From Cryptomeria japonica (lineage: Eukaryota; Streptophyta; Pinopsida; Cupressales; Cupressaceae), in assembly GCF_030272615.1 (NCBI RefSeq), contig NC_081412.1:545918202-545982201 (forward strand): 64,000 bases of DNA, given 5' to 3'. Position numbers and translations under genes: made by a program. The first letter of the stretch is position 1, and every line of letters starts with the position of its first letter. Below are positions 34,270 through 44,752 of the stretch, one piece after another. Below the pieces are notes generated by a model. The model saw only the letters and a list, made by a program, of their open reading frames with translations, made no database searches and was not told where the DNA came from.

Positions 34270-35834
34270 ACCCCCCTTAAGTGCAACTTAGGGGAATGCA
34301 CTAAAGTCTACAATGCAACTAAGAAATGCAAGATGGGTCCTGACTACGAGGCCATGTTAGGTATCCATGTACAAATGCAAATGCAATCTCCCATAAATGA
34401 AGAAAGAGAGAAAAACCCAATGGGAAAAAATGCCCCCCCTAAAAGAGAGATGATGAAAGCACACAATGCTCTCAATGATGAATGAGAAGAACAAAACATG
34501 TCTCCCCCATAAGAGAGAAGAAGAGACTATGAAGCCCTCCCTCAATGTCGAATCTCTTGCAAGGATGGTCCAATGATGATGACCAAAATACCTCCCCATA
34601 AGGAAGAAAGAGAGCCAATGTTGCACCAATAATGTCAAAGTGTGACAAAACCAGGTATCATGTCGATGATGATGAATCACTCACTGCAACAAAAATGAAG
34701 ATCAGGCATGGAGACAACCCACTTTGAGAATCATCTGGATACTCGCAAATGGCAGACATACTAGTACAATCTAAGTCTCACGGGAGCCATGCACAAATGT
34801 GTACAATCTAAGTCTCAATTGGAGCCATGCACCAAGTCTCACAAGATATTCCTAATATATGTGTACAAGAGGATTACATCAAATATGTCAACAACGACAA
34901 GATACAAAGAGGTGTGGCACTTTATGATAGTGTGAGTACAACATTGCTCATGCAAGAGCATACAACATGATAAAATATTCAAATATGGAAACATGAAAAT
35001 GATGCCACCAACAAAGAAGCACTGTAGAATACTATAGATGAAGATGCCTCCGAATGGAATTTCACCAAGAGATATAAATGAACAACTGACCCCCCATAAA
35101 AAGATCATGTTGGCACTTGCAAATAATGGCAAAGTGGACTTCTGATTTCAACTTTACAAATTCTCAAAATGAGATATAAGAGACTTCAACAAATACTGTT
35201 AGTGATCTAAACTGAGATCCAAGCAAAATACAAGTACCAAATAGGCCAAAAATGACCAAATATTGAAAGTACAATATCCACTCAAAATCACTGCAAACTA
35301 ATGGTAGATTATGAAAGTAGACAAAAAATTATGCACTTTCAAGAAAAACGACACCTGAAAAGAAGTCCATATGAGCCCAAATGAAGCCTCCAAAGTTGTA
35401 AAAATCGGGATTTCACGATTTCAGAAAAACTTGTATCCGCAAATCAGAAAAATCCTGCACCACTATATAGATCACAAAATTCTACCCTAAAACAAAAAAT
35501 ATTGCTTGAAAAAAGGAGTCTGGATGAGTGAGATATCACTATTTGCAAATTGTCTGCAAAATTATAATTTTTGGAAAATTTCCGTTGCAGCTTCAAACTT
35601 CAAATGCCTCTAGATTTGGCCTCCAAAGTTTGATTTGGATCAAACAAAAGGCAAAAATGACTTTCTTGGACCTCTTGAATCCAATGGTGACCTCAGATTT
35701 GACCCATCAAGTTTCAATAATAACCTACAATAGAGAGCTCTGAAATGCAAACCCCAAATAGCATCAAATTTCTCTCAATTAGCAAACCAATGACACTCTA
35801 ATGGATCTGATACCAAGTGAGAGCTCTGATACCA
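34270..35834 (-). other. internal non-coding region of element E
   Basis: No frame longer than about 110 codons on either strand and no domain. 34385-34680 consists of irregular repeats of a block like CCCCCATAAGAGAGAAGA, alternating with ATG-rich sequence. 34730-34840 repeats an ACAATCTAAGTCTCA unit with GGAGCCATGCAC. The end nearest the PBS carries two PBS-like words, at 35802-35813 and 35823-35834. Confidence 0.75.
35823..35834 (-). other. primer-binding site of element E
   Basis: Minus strand TGGTATCAGAGC (initiator tRNA-Met type), with no spacer to the LTR end. Confidence 0.88.
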
Positions 35835-35993
35835 TGTGAGATTTTTCCAAGATATAGAGGCAATGGAAAGCATAAATAAGAGAGAACAAAATAGATGATA
35901 GGAATAAATTGTATTATATCAAGATGCAAAATGTGATCAACTGGATCATCCAGATTGTTCAATGATTGCCTGTACAAACAATGTAGATGAGCT
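35835..35993 (-). repeat. 5' LTR of element E, left piece
   Basis: 159 bp matching 33811-33969. It is cut by F at the GAGCT target site (35989-35993) and continues at 50845. Confidence 0.9.
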
Positions 35994-36389
35994 TGATGAA
36001 TACTAAGAGGGGGGGTGAATTAGTATACCAAAAAACACTGAAATCAAACTTCTAAATAGTTTAGTAGATAATTGGTATAACAGATTCACTAATAAACCAG
36101 TTAAGATAAAAGCAAAATAAATAGCAAACAAAGCATTCACCCACAAAAGCACAATCACCATAACACAAGATGTTTTGACGTGGAAACCCAAATGGGAAAA
36201 ACCACGGTGAGTAGAAAATCACAAGTAACTATCTACAGAATAGAAACCAGATCGGTTAAGGTCAGACCGGTTAAAGTCATACGACGTTCTTCACCAGAAC
36301 AGATCTTGTTAGGAATCTAGATCTCTGTTAGGAGATAAGTCTCATTAAAGACTACCTTGTGAGAGGATTTCAGATTCACAGTTGTGAAC
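35994..36389 (-). repeat. 3' LTR of element F, left piece
   Basis: Starts TGATGAATACTAAGAGG. It matches 49734-50150 and is cut by G at TGAAC (36385-36389), continuing at 43744. Confidence 0.9.
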
Positions 36390-37843
36390 CGATAACTCAA
36401 TGATGAGAAAATAGTACCAAACTGGTACTGAGAGGGGGGGGTGAATCAGTACAGACAAAAATATAGTCCTAAACTAGTTTGACAACAGACACTTCAAATG
36501 ACTGGCAGACAGTGACACCGATTTGAAACATAGTGAAATCGATAAAGCTAAGAATGTCTGAGACAAGCATTAACCAGTTACTCACTTATCTTTTCACTCA
36601 ACTCACTACACTACCATTTCACCCTTATGCATAAATAGGCAATCTATCATCAGATCATAATAACAGCTAGTTCAACATGTTTTATTGACATGCATAAAAC
36701 ATAGAACCAACATATGCTTGACAGACAATATCAAAGCATCACACATGACACACATATTTTTCAAGTGGAAACCCAACTGGGAAAAACCATCGTGGGGATG
36801 AATACCCACAAGCTGTTTTGAACTCTTTAGAAGTCCGCTCTGTTAGGAGCCTTGTCTGGTTAGAGACATTACAATAGGTTTTGCTAGGAATCGATCTTGT
36901 TAGAGATCACCCGATTAAGGGATGGCTACAATACCTGGTTAAGGGTTAAACCCTGTTAAAGGTTACCTTGTTAGAGGATTTCAAGAACTCAATAGCTAAA
37001 GGACTTCGAACTTAGTAGCTTTGAGTTACCCCGTTAAAGGATTTATAGCAAGTCGGTTAAGGCTACCCTGTTAAGGGATTTTCCAACTATTGAGGTGGTT
37101 AGAGATCAACATGTATTACAATGATCTGGTAACAACACTCAATGCCAATGCAGATCCACTTAAGCTCCTCTTCACCTTCTGCACTTACACTCTGCAGGTA
37201 TCACGTATCCCTTCTCTTGGATACTCACACACAACTTTTGCCAACAACCCTAGAAAGAGTCACAACATTGACCTTATAGGAAAACAGTTAGGTCGGTACC
37301 ATAAACCCTAAACCCTAAACCTATTAGGTTAAGGAATTCAAACGGTTCAATCCTAACCGTTGAGCACACTGCATTAATCTTCATCATTCGTTTTCCACCG
37401 ATTTCATGGCGGCTGATAACCCATCACACGTTATCACCATTTTACAGACTTCGCACATTCCCAAGGTAGATAGGAACAATATTCTTCATGCAAGATCCTT
37501 CACGCACACAAGGCTTACGTGGCAACATGATCTATTCTTCGCTATAATGCTAACTCATCACACAAAGTCACCGGTTGAGCCACACAAGCTTGAAGCACTT
37601 CAACCGGAAACCCTAAAGTTGAGACTACCAACCGGTAGTCATACAACGCTTCCATGTGCCGGTTCCATTAACCATATGTCGGTTCACCTTTGAACAAGCA
37701 CATCGCTTCACTTTGGCACACATGTCAGTTCACAGTGTTATACCGATTCTCTCATATGCCGGTTCTCACCTCTTCAGCATATTGACACCAATGACAACAT
37801 ACAATGTCATTATGTCCTCATACTAGTTCACATAATGCCAACA
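36390..37843 (-). repeat. 3' LTR of element G
   Basis: 1,454 bp. The plus-strand start is CGATAACTCAATGATGAG, where the partner LTR has TGATAAC, so the terminal dinucleotide has mutated. It ends ATAATGCCAACA. A stretch of repeated GTTAGAG/GTTAAGGG words lies at 36830-37080. Confidence 0.92.
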
Positions 37844-38086
37844 ATCTCGCCCTATGGCATTGATGACAATATACAAAGATATCTGTCCGCTTCACATCTT
37901 CTCCCCAAATTTCTACAGATATCTTCTCCGCTTCACATCTTCTCCCCCTTTGACAACAATGCCAAGGTGGAGGCACAAGCTTCCTTGTTCCATTATGCTG
38001 CTCCCCCTGAGGAGTAGCATCCCTCAGCACATCAATGCAAAAAAAATTTGACTATGCAATACCTGACTGATGTGGAGCATATGCTT

Positions 38087-38452
38087 TTAGTTTACCTCCT
38101 GAAGGGGCAACACCCCTAATTCACCTCTTAAGTACATAAATGTAGTCTTTGGGAGAGGCTTGGTGAATATGTCTGCTAACTGCTCCTTACTGGAAACATG
38201 TTCTAGTGCAATCTCTTTGTTCTGAACCTTTTCCCTCAAGAAATGATACTTAAGCTCAAAGTGCTTGGTTCTAGAATGTAAAACTAGATTCTTGGAGATA
38301 TTAATTGCACTAGTATTGTCACAAAATATACTTACCAATTCAGATACAGGATCTTTGAAGCCATTTAATACATGCTTCATCCAGATTGTCTGAGTGTAGT
38401 TCATGAAAGATGCAACATACTCTGCTTCCACTGTAGACTGAGAGATACAACT
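38087..38452 (-). pseudogene. RNase H of element G
   Basis: The last part of the single G frame after the stop at 38455-38453. It starts near the catalytic Glu, VEAEYVASFMNYTQ. CDNTSAINISKN supplies the next acidic residue, and the C-terminal block reads LADIFTKPLPKTTF. The first acidic residue lies upstream, in [11 protein letters not shown], before the stop. The enzyme removes RNA from the hybrid during reverse transcription. The natural stop of gag-pol is at 38089-38087. Confidence 0.9.
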
Positions 38453-39862
38453 CTACATCTTACTCATCCATGAGACTAGTCTACCATCAAGGAAGAATGC
38501 ACCACCGGTTGTGCTCTTTCGGTCATCTACATTACCAGCCCAATCAGCATCTGTGAACACTTTCAAGTTGAAATCCTTGCTATATGGATACCACAATCCA
38601 TAGTCAACAGTTCCCTTCAGATACCTAAGAATCCACTTGACTGCAACCAAGTGGGATTCTCTTAGACTTTTTTGGAACCTTGCAGTAATGTCAACTGCAT
38701 GTGCAATATCCAGTCTGCTATGCACTACATAATGCAATTTACCAATCATTGATCGGTATTCCTTCTCATCAACCAATGCTGAGTCATCCTCTTTGTATAG
38801 TTTACAACCGGTCACCATCGGTGTACCAACCGGTTTGCTATCTTCCATGCCAAAGGTCTTCAACACATCTTTGACATACTTGGATTGAGTGATAAAGATT
38901 CCATCTCTCATCTGCTGGATCTGTAGTCCAATGAAGAACTTAATCTCCCCTATGAGTGACATCTCAAACTCTTTCTTCATATCATCTGCAAACTCATGAC
39001 TCATCTTGTCATCTCCACCAAAGATAATGTCATCATCAATTACCTCATAGATCAGGATCTGATCTCCTTCAGACTTCAAGTAGATATTTCTATCTTCACT
39101 TGTTCTCTCAAATCCAATCTTCATAAGATGGGAATGCAGGAGTTCATACCATGCTCTAGGTGCTTGCTTTAGACCATATAAGGCTTTATGTGGCCTACAC
39201 ACCATGTCACTGTCTTCAGATAAGGAAAAACCATTTGGTTGCTCTATATACACCTCCTCTTCAAGTACACCATTTAGGAATGCAGATTTTACATCCATTT
39301 GATATACTTTGAAGCCTTTAAAAGCTGCATATGCAAGAAGCATACAAACTCCTTCCAATCTGGCTACAGGAGCAAAGGTTTCTCCATAGTCTTCTCCTTC
39401 TTCTTGGGCATATCCTTTGCACACCAATCTGGCTTTGTTTCTAATCACTGTGCCATCCTCATTCAGCTTATTTTTGAAGACCCATTTGGTACCAATGACA
39501 TTTTTGTGCTCCGGTCTGGGTACCAAGGACCATGTACCATTTTTCTCTATCTGGTCAAGTTCCTCTTCCATTGCCTTGATCCAGTCTTCATCTTTATGTG
39601 CCTCTTTGAATGTTTCAGGCTCAAATTCAGAGATCATACATGAGTTTTCTCTGACTTTTCTTCTTGTAAGGATTTCTGCATCCTTATCTCCTATGATCTT
39701 CTTAGGATCATGATTCAGCTTGACATACTGAGGAATGGTCTTGGTAGATTCCTCTTGCTTTTCTTCTTCATCCTAATCTCCTTCAGTATAAGCATCTACA
39801 TCTGCCGGTGTAGGAACACTATTACTGGTACTTGGTTGACTAACAACCGGTTTGTTTACCAC
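38453..39862 (-). pseudogene. reverse transcriptase of element G
   Basis: From the stop at 39865-39863 the same frame passes a Pro/Ser-rich linker with one stop (39775-39773). The open stretch 39637-38453 (394 codons) shows [60 protein letters not shown] and [18 protein letters not shown]. The catalytic box reads [11 protein letters not shown] where YVDDIIF is usual. Two aspartates remain, but the preceding Tyr-Val is altered. It ends in [15 protein letters not shown] and SWMSKM. The core is otherwise intact and of normal length. Confidence 0.95.
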
Positions 39863-40630
39863 TTACTCACTACCGGTTTCCTTAGTTTTCTCAGAGGTTT
39901 CATCAACTCTTACATTGATGCTTTCCATAATTCTTTGAGTCCTATTGTTGAAACACTTGAGAGCTTTTCTCTTGGTGGAATATCCTAGGAATATTCCCTC
40001 ATCACATTTCACATCAAATTTTCTCTGGTGTTCACTCCTCTTGATGTAACATTTGCTACCAAACACTCTAAAGTAGCTAACCATAGGTGTCTTACCGGTC
40101 CAATACTCATAAGGAGTTTTATCCTTACCTTTCTTGATGAGTACCTGGTTCATTGTGTAGACTGCAGTGCTCACTGCTTCTCTCCAAAAGGTGTGTGCTA
40201 CCTTTCCTTGAATCAACATGGTTCTAGCTGCTTCAACCATAGTCCGGTTATTCCTCTCTGCTAGGCCATTCTACTGTGGAGTCCGGGGGGCAAACAATTG
40301 TCTCTTGATGCCATGTTCTTCAAAGTACTTGTTGAATTCACCGGAAGTGAATTCCCCTCCTTGATTAGTTCTCAGGCACTTGATCCTTTTACCACTTTCC
40401 TTCTCCACTAATGCTCTGAAAGCTTTGAACTTTACAAAAGCTTCAGATTTGTCTTTCAAGAATATGACCCACATCATTCTTGAGTAGTCATCAGTGAGAA
40501 TCATGAAGTACCTATCACCCTACACACTTCTAGTTTTCATAGGACCACACAAATCAGTATGCACAAGATCAAGCAAGTTGTCAACAATGAAAGATTTACC
40601 TTTAAAGGTTGAGGAAGACATTTTCCCCAA
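39863..40630 (-). pseudogene. integrase of element G
   Basis: Same frame, with stops at 40522-40520, 40273-40271 and 39865-39863. LVHTDLCGPMKT gives the first catalytic Asp. LRTNQGGEFTSGEF stands where TDNGGEF is usual, so the second catalytic Asp is Asn. NGLAERNNRTMVEAARTML gives the Glu. Then VFGSKCYIKRSEHQRKFD and FLGYSTKRKALKCFN form the typical copia C-terminal region. The Asp-to-Asn change and three stops make it inactive. Confidence 0.9.
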
Positions 40631-42163
40631 TTAACACTCTCTGCACAATGTATTATTCGGTTTGCTTAGTACCGACAACCCTCTAACTGCCTTGATCTTA
40701 CTAGCCTTCACAATGTTATCAAAATTTACATGGCAGAGTCTCCTATGCCATATCCAGTTATCATCAAATTTAGCCATAAGACATGTACTTATACTTGCAT
40801 TCAGATGAAATAGGTTACCTTTAGTCTGCATGCCAGTGGCCACCAATTCACCATTCTTTCCTTTGATTATGCAAACTCCATTCTTGAATTCTAGAGTGAG
40901 GCTACTGTCATTCAGCTGGGCAACACTTAGAAGGTTGTATCTGAGACCATCAACCCAATACATATTGTCAGCACTACTCTTTCCATTCAGATAGATGGAC
41001 CCTCTGCCTTTGACCATGCATGGTGCATCATTGCCAAAGCGAACCACACCACCATCATACTCCTCCAAGGATAGAAACTTGCTCTGGTCACCAGTCATAT
41101 GGTGAGAACAATCACTCACAATGATCCATTCATTGGAATTATCAAACTGGGAGACAAGAGCCTTCTTGTCTGACACATCTTCTTTGATAGCAACAAACAC
41201 AATATCTTCATTTTCTTCATCCTCTGATTCTTCATCTATGATACCTTCATCAACTATCACAAAGTATTTTCTCCAGTTTCCTCCTTTGAATTTCTTGAAC
41301 CTTTCTGGTTTGTCCTTGTTGTCACCATTAGGACAGTTTACAACAATATGTCCTATCCGGTTACAAGAAAAGCATTTCAAAGGTAGCTTACCTTTGTATT
41401 TGTCGGTTCCCTTAGGAAGTTTCCTGGCAAGGAGAGCTTCAAATGCCATCAAAATCTCCTCATCATCCATTTCTTTGCTCTGTCTTGGTTCACCACTAGT
41501 GCTAGCTTCTTTTCCTTTTCTGGATGGTACAACAGAAGCTTTAAAAGTTGATTCAGCCTTTTGAACACTGCCATCAAAACTATTTAGCTCATAGGCTATC
41601 AACTTTGCTATGATGGAGTCCAAGGATACCTTGGTCTTGTCTATTGATCTTAGCTCTTGAATAGCAACAACTCTTATTGCATAGACCGACAATAGGGATC
41701 TCAGGACTTTGCTTACCACAGTGGAATCTTCTATTTTACCACCTGTACTCTTGATATCTCCAACAACGATTTTGATTCTTATTCCATATTGTTGAATGGT
41801 CTCACCTTCAACCATCTGCATATCTTCAAACTTCTCTCTAAGGCTTTTTTCCTTAGCTTGTTTTACATGCTCATCACCGCCATAGATATTTTCAAGAGTA
41901 TCCCATACCTCTTTGGGATTTACCTTATCCTGAACATCAATAAACTCAATGTCAGATAAACTACTAATTAGGGCTTCCATAACTTGCCCATTCTCCTCCA
42001 TCTCTCTCTTTTGGTCATCGGTGAGAGTACTAGTAGGGGCAACATAGGCATTCTCAACATAGCTCCAGTGTTGAACACCCATGCTTCTGATGTATATCTT
42101 CATCCTGTCTTTCCATATACTAAAATTTTCCCTGTTAAACTTTGGACCTTCCCTCTTCATCAT
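40631..42163 (-). pseudogene. gag-protease-preintegrase of element G (510 codons open)
   Basis: Starts at Met-Met-Lys-Arg-Glu, 58 bp after the PBS. Residues 1-180 are UBN2-type gag (FNRENFSIWKDRMKIYI, then VQDKVNPKEVWDTLENIYGG and VVSKVLRSL). A CCHC box, CFSCNRIGHIVVNC, lies near residue 262. An acidic stretch follows (DEESEDEENEDIVFVAI). The protease loop reads WIIVSDCSHHMTG where DSGCSHHMTG is normal, so the Asp-Ser-Gly triad is scrambled. The gag_pre-integrase block WHRRLCHVNFDNIV is near the end, and the frame stops after NNTLCREC. Without that nonsense codon it would read on into integrase. Confidence 0.95.
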
Positions 42164-42220
42164 TTGACTGGGATCTTTACCTCAAGTGGTTAATCTTATA
42201 ACATAGAGGACCTGGAGGAC

Positions 42221-42232
42221 GCTCTAATACCA
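42221..42232 (-). other. primer-binding site of element G
   Basis: Minus strand TGGTATTAGAGC, tRNA-Met type with one change, next to the right LTR. F has the same variant. Confidence 0.88.
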
Positions 42233-42234
42233 AT

Positions 42235-43738
42235 TGATAACTTAATGATGAGCAAATAGTACCAAACTGATATTGAGAGGGGGGGGGGTGAATCTGTACA
42301 AACAAATATACAGTCCTAAACCGGTTTGATAGCAGACACTTCAAATGACTGGCAGACAGTGACACTGGTTTGAAACAGAGTGCAATCGGTAAAGCTAAGA
42401 ATGTCTGAGACAAGCATTAACCAGTTACTCACTTAGCTTTTCACTCAACTCGAGACTACACTACCATTTCACCCTTATGCATAAACAGGTAATCTATCAT
42501 CAGATCATAATAACAGCTAGTTCAACATGTTTTATTGACATGCATAAAACACAAAACCATCATATGCTTGACAGACAATATCAAAGCATCACAAGATAAA
42601 AGCATCACACATGACAAACATATTTTTCACTTGGAAACCCAACTGGGAAAAACCACGGTGGGTATGAATACCCATAAGCTATTTTGAACTCTTTAGAAGT
42701 CCGCTTTGTTAGGAGCCTTGTCTAGTTAGAGACATTACAATAGGTTCTGCTAGGAACCGATCTTGTTAGAGATCACTCGGTTAAGGGATGGCTACAATAC
42801 CCAGTTAAGGGTTAAACCCTATTAAAGGTTACCTTGTTAAAGGATTTCAAGAACTCAATAGCTAAAGGACTTTGAACTCAGTAGCTTTGAGTTACCCCAT
42901 TAAAGGATTTACAACAAGCTGGTTAAGGCTACTCTATTAAGGGATTTTCCAACTATTGAGGTGGTTAGAGATCAATAGGTATTACAATGATATGGTAATA
43001 GCACTCAATTCCAATGCAGATCCACTTAAGCTCCTCTTCACCTTTTGTACTTACACTCTACAGGTATCACTTCTCTCCTTTTGGTCTAGTAAGAATCACG
43101 TATCCCTTCTCTTGGATACTCACACACAACTTTTGCCAACAACCCTAGAAAGAGTCACAACATCGACCTTATAGGAAAATAGTTAGGTTGGTAGCATAAA
43201 CCCTGAACCCTAAACCTATTAGGTTAAGGAATTCAAATGGTTCAATCGTGACCGTCGAGCACACTGCATTAATCTCCATCGTTCATTTTCCATCGATTTC
43301 ATGGCAGCTGATAACCCATCACACATTATCACCATTTTACAAACTTCGCACATTCCCGAGGTAGATAGGAACAATCTTCTTCATGTAAGATCCTTCATGC
43401 ACACAAAGCTTACGTGGCAACATGATCTGTTCTTTGCTATAATGCTAACTCATCATGCAAAGTCACCGATTCAGCCACATAGGCTTGAAGCACTTCAACC
43501 AGAAACCCTAAAGTTGAGACTACCAATTGGTAGTCATATAATGCTTCCATGTGCCGGTTCCCATAACCATATTTCAGTTCACCTTTGAACAAGCACACCA
43601 CTTCACTTTGGCACACATGCCGGTTCACAGTGTTATACCGGTTCTCTCATATGCCGGTTCTCACCTCTTCAACATATTGACATCAATGACAACATACAAT
43701 GTCATTATGTCCTCATACCAGTTCACATAATTCCAACA
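42235..43738 (-). repeat. 5' LTR of element G
   Basis: 1,504 bp, TGATAACTTAATGATGAG to ATAATTCCAACA. It matches 36390-37843 with a few short insertions, for example near 43070-43095. Confidence 0.93.
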
Positions 43739-43743
43739 TGAAC

Positions 43744-44469
43744 CACCTTGTTAGAGGATTTACAAAAGCTTTGCTAGGCCTACCCGATTAAGGGTTTCAG
43801 ACTTGTCAAAGATGTGAGTAATCAACAAGTGAGTGATCTAGATACTAGCACCATATGCTTGGTTAGATCCTCGATAGCTCACTGTTAATGCATTTCAGCA
43901 TTACTTTAGTCTTCCATATCTCTATACTCTTACTCTTCATACAAATCTAATCTTCTCTTCCGTGATCGCACATACAAACCCTCATCACCATCTAAAACCC
44001 TAGACATGATGTCCTTATAAAGGAGTCTGATTTTATGCCAATCCAATAGGATTGAATTACAAGTTCCTAGGTTCAGTGCATCTAGACACATTTGGTAACA
44101 CGACACAAAATCACCACCAAAGTGTCGATGGATGATAACTCATCACAGAAATACTGCTTGGTAACTCATCACAGAGTAATACCGGATCATACAATTTGTC
44201 AATTACCAGTTGTCAAAAAGGAAGACTGCAAAAAATGTTAACTACCTCTTTGTTCCTTCGTACCGCTTGAGATTCTCGAACCGCTTGAGGTCTTCAGTCA
44301 ATTTGTGACCCGTAAACATCTTCTGCAAAACATTGATAGTCTAAAGACTATAATACATAATACCAGTTGGAACAAATACCAGTTGAGCATAACTCATACA
44401 TCAAGAAAGTGTACACAAAGAAAGTGTGTGTCCATCAATGACAATCACAACATCATCAAAATGCCAACA
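43744..44469 (-). repeat. 3' LTR of element F, right piece
   Basis: Continues 36389 after the TGAAC duplication and ends AAAATGCCAACA. It matches 50144-50839. Confidence 0.9.
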
Positions 44470-44752
44470 ATCTCCCCCTTTGGCATTGATGGCAACACTT
44501 AGGAAAATTTTGACATCTAAGTGTTTTTACAATAAAAAATATGCCATATGCAAAATTACTCCCCCTAAGCATATACACTATCCCTTTTGCAGAAATTACA
44601 ATGTATACTACTCCCTTAAAGAAGTAACATAAAAGTATACATGAAATGGTAACATTCACCAAAATTTTAAATACTACTCCCCCTTTGCCAACAATGACAA
44701 AGTACTGCAAAATAACCCCTATTTCTCACTATCATTAAAATTGAGTAAATGT
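44470..44752 (-). other. polypurine tract and 3' UTR of element F
   Basis: Minus strand AAAGGGGGAGAT (44481-44470) directly precedes the LTR. The remaining 270 bp are non-coding. Confidence 0.8.

Larger units (their letters stand above)
36390..43738 (-). mobile_element. Ty1/copia element G, innermost and best preserved
   Basis: 7,349 bp on the minus strand: left LTR (36390-37843), PPT at 37853-37844, gag-pol in a single frame (42163-38087), PBS (42232-42221) and right LTR (42235-43738). The target duplication TGAAC is perfect (36385-36389 and 43739-43743), and F's right LTR shows the empty site at about 50135. It carries all enzymatic domains in copia order (gag, protease, integrase, RT, RNase H). 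Six nonsense codons but no frameshift suggest the most recent insertion of the nest, as its innermost position requires. Confidence 0.95.

Noticed and set aside
34385-34680. CRISPR-like array in the repeated AAGAGAGAAGA blocks of element E
   Set aside because: Units vary in length and sequence, there are no constant repeats with unique spacers, and the context is a plant LTR element.
37090-37693. Plus-strand open frames inside the LTRs of G (also 42956-43588)
   Set aside because: They are present in both LTR copies, antisense to the element, and carry no domain. LTR sequence explains them.
38000-44700. Host protein-coding gene with introns anywhere in the nest
   Set aside because: Every long frame is explained by retroelement domains or by F. 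No exon-like conserved plant protein was recognised.
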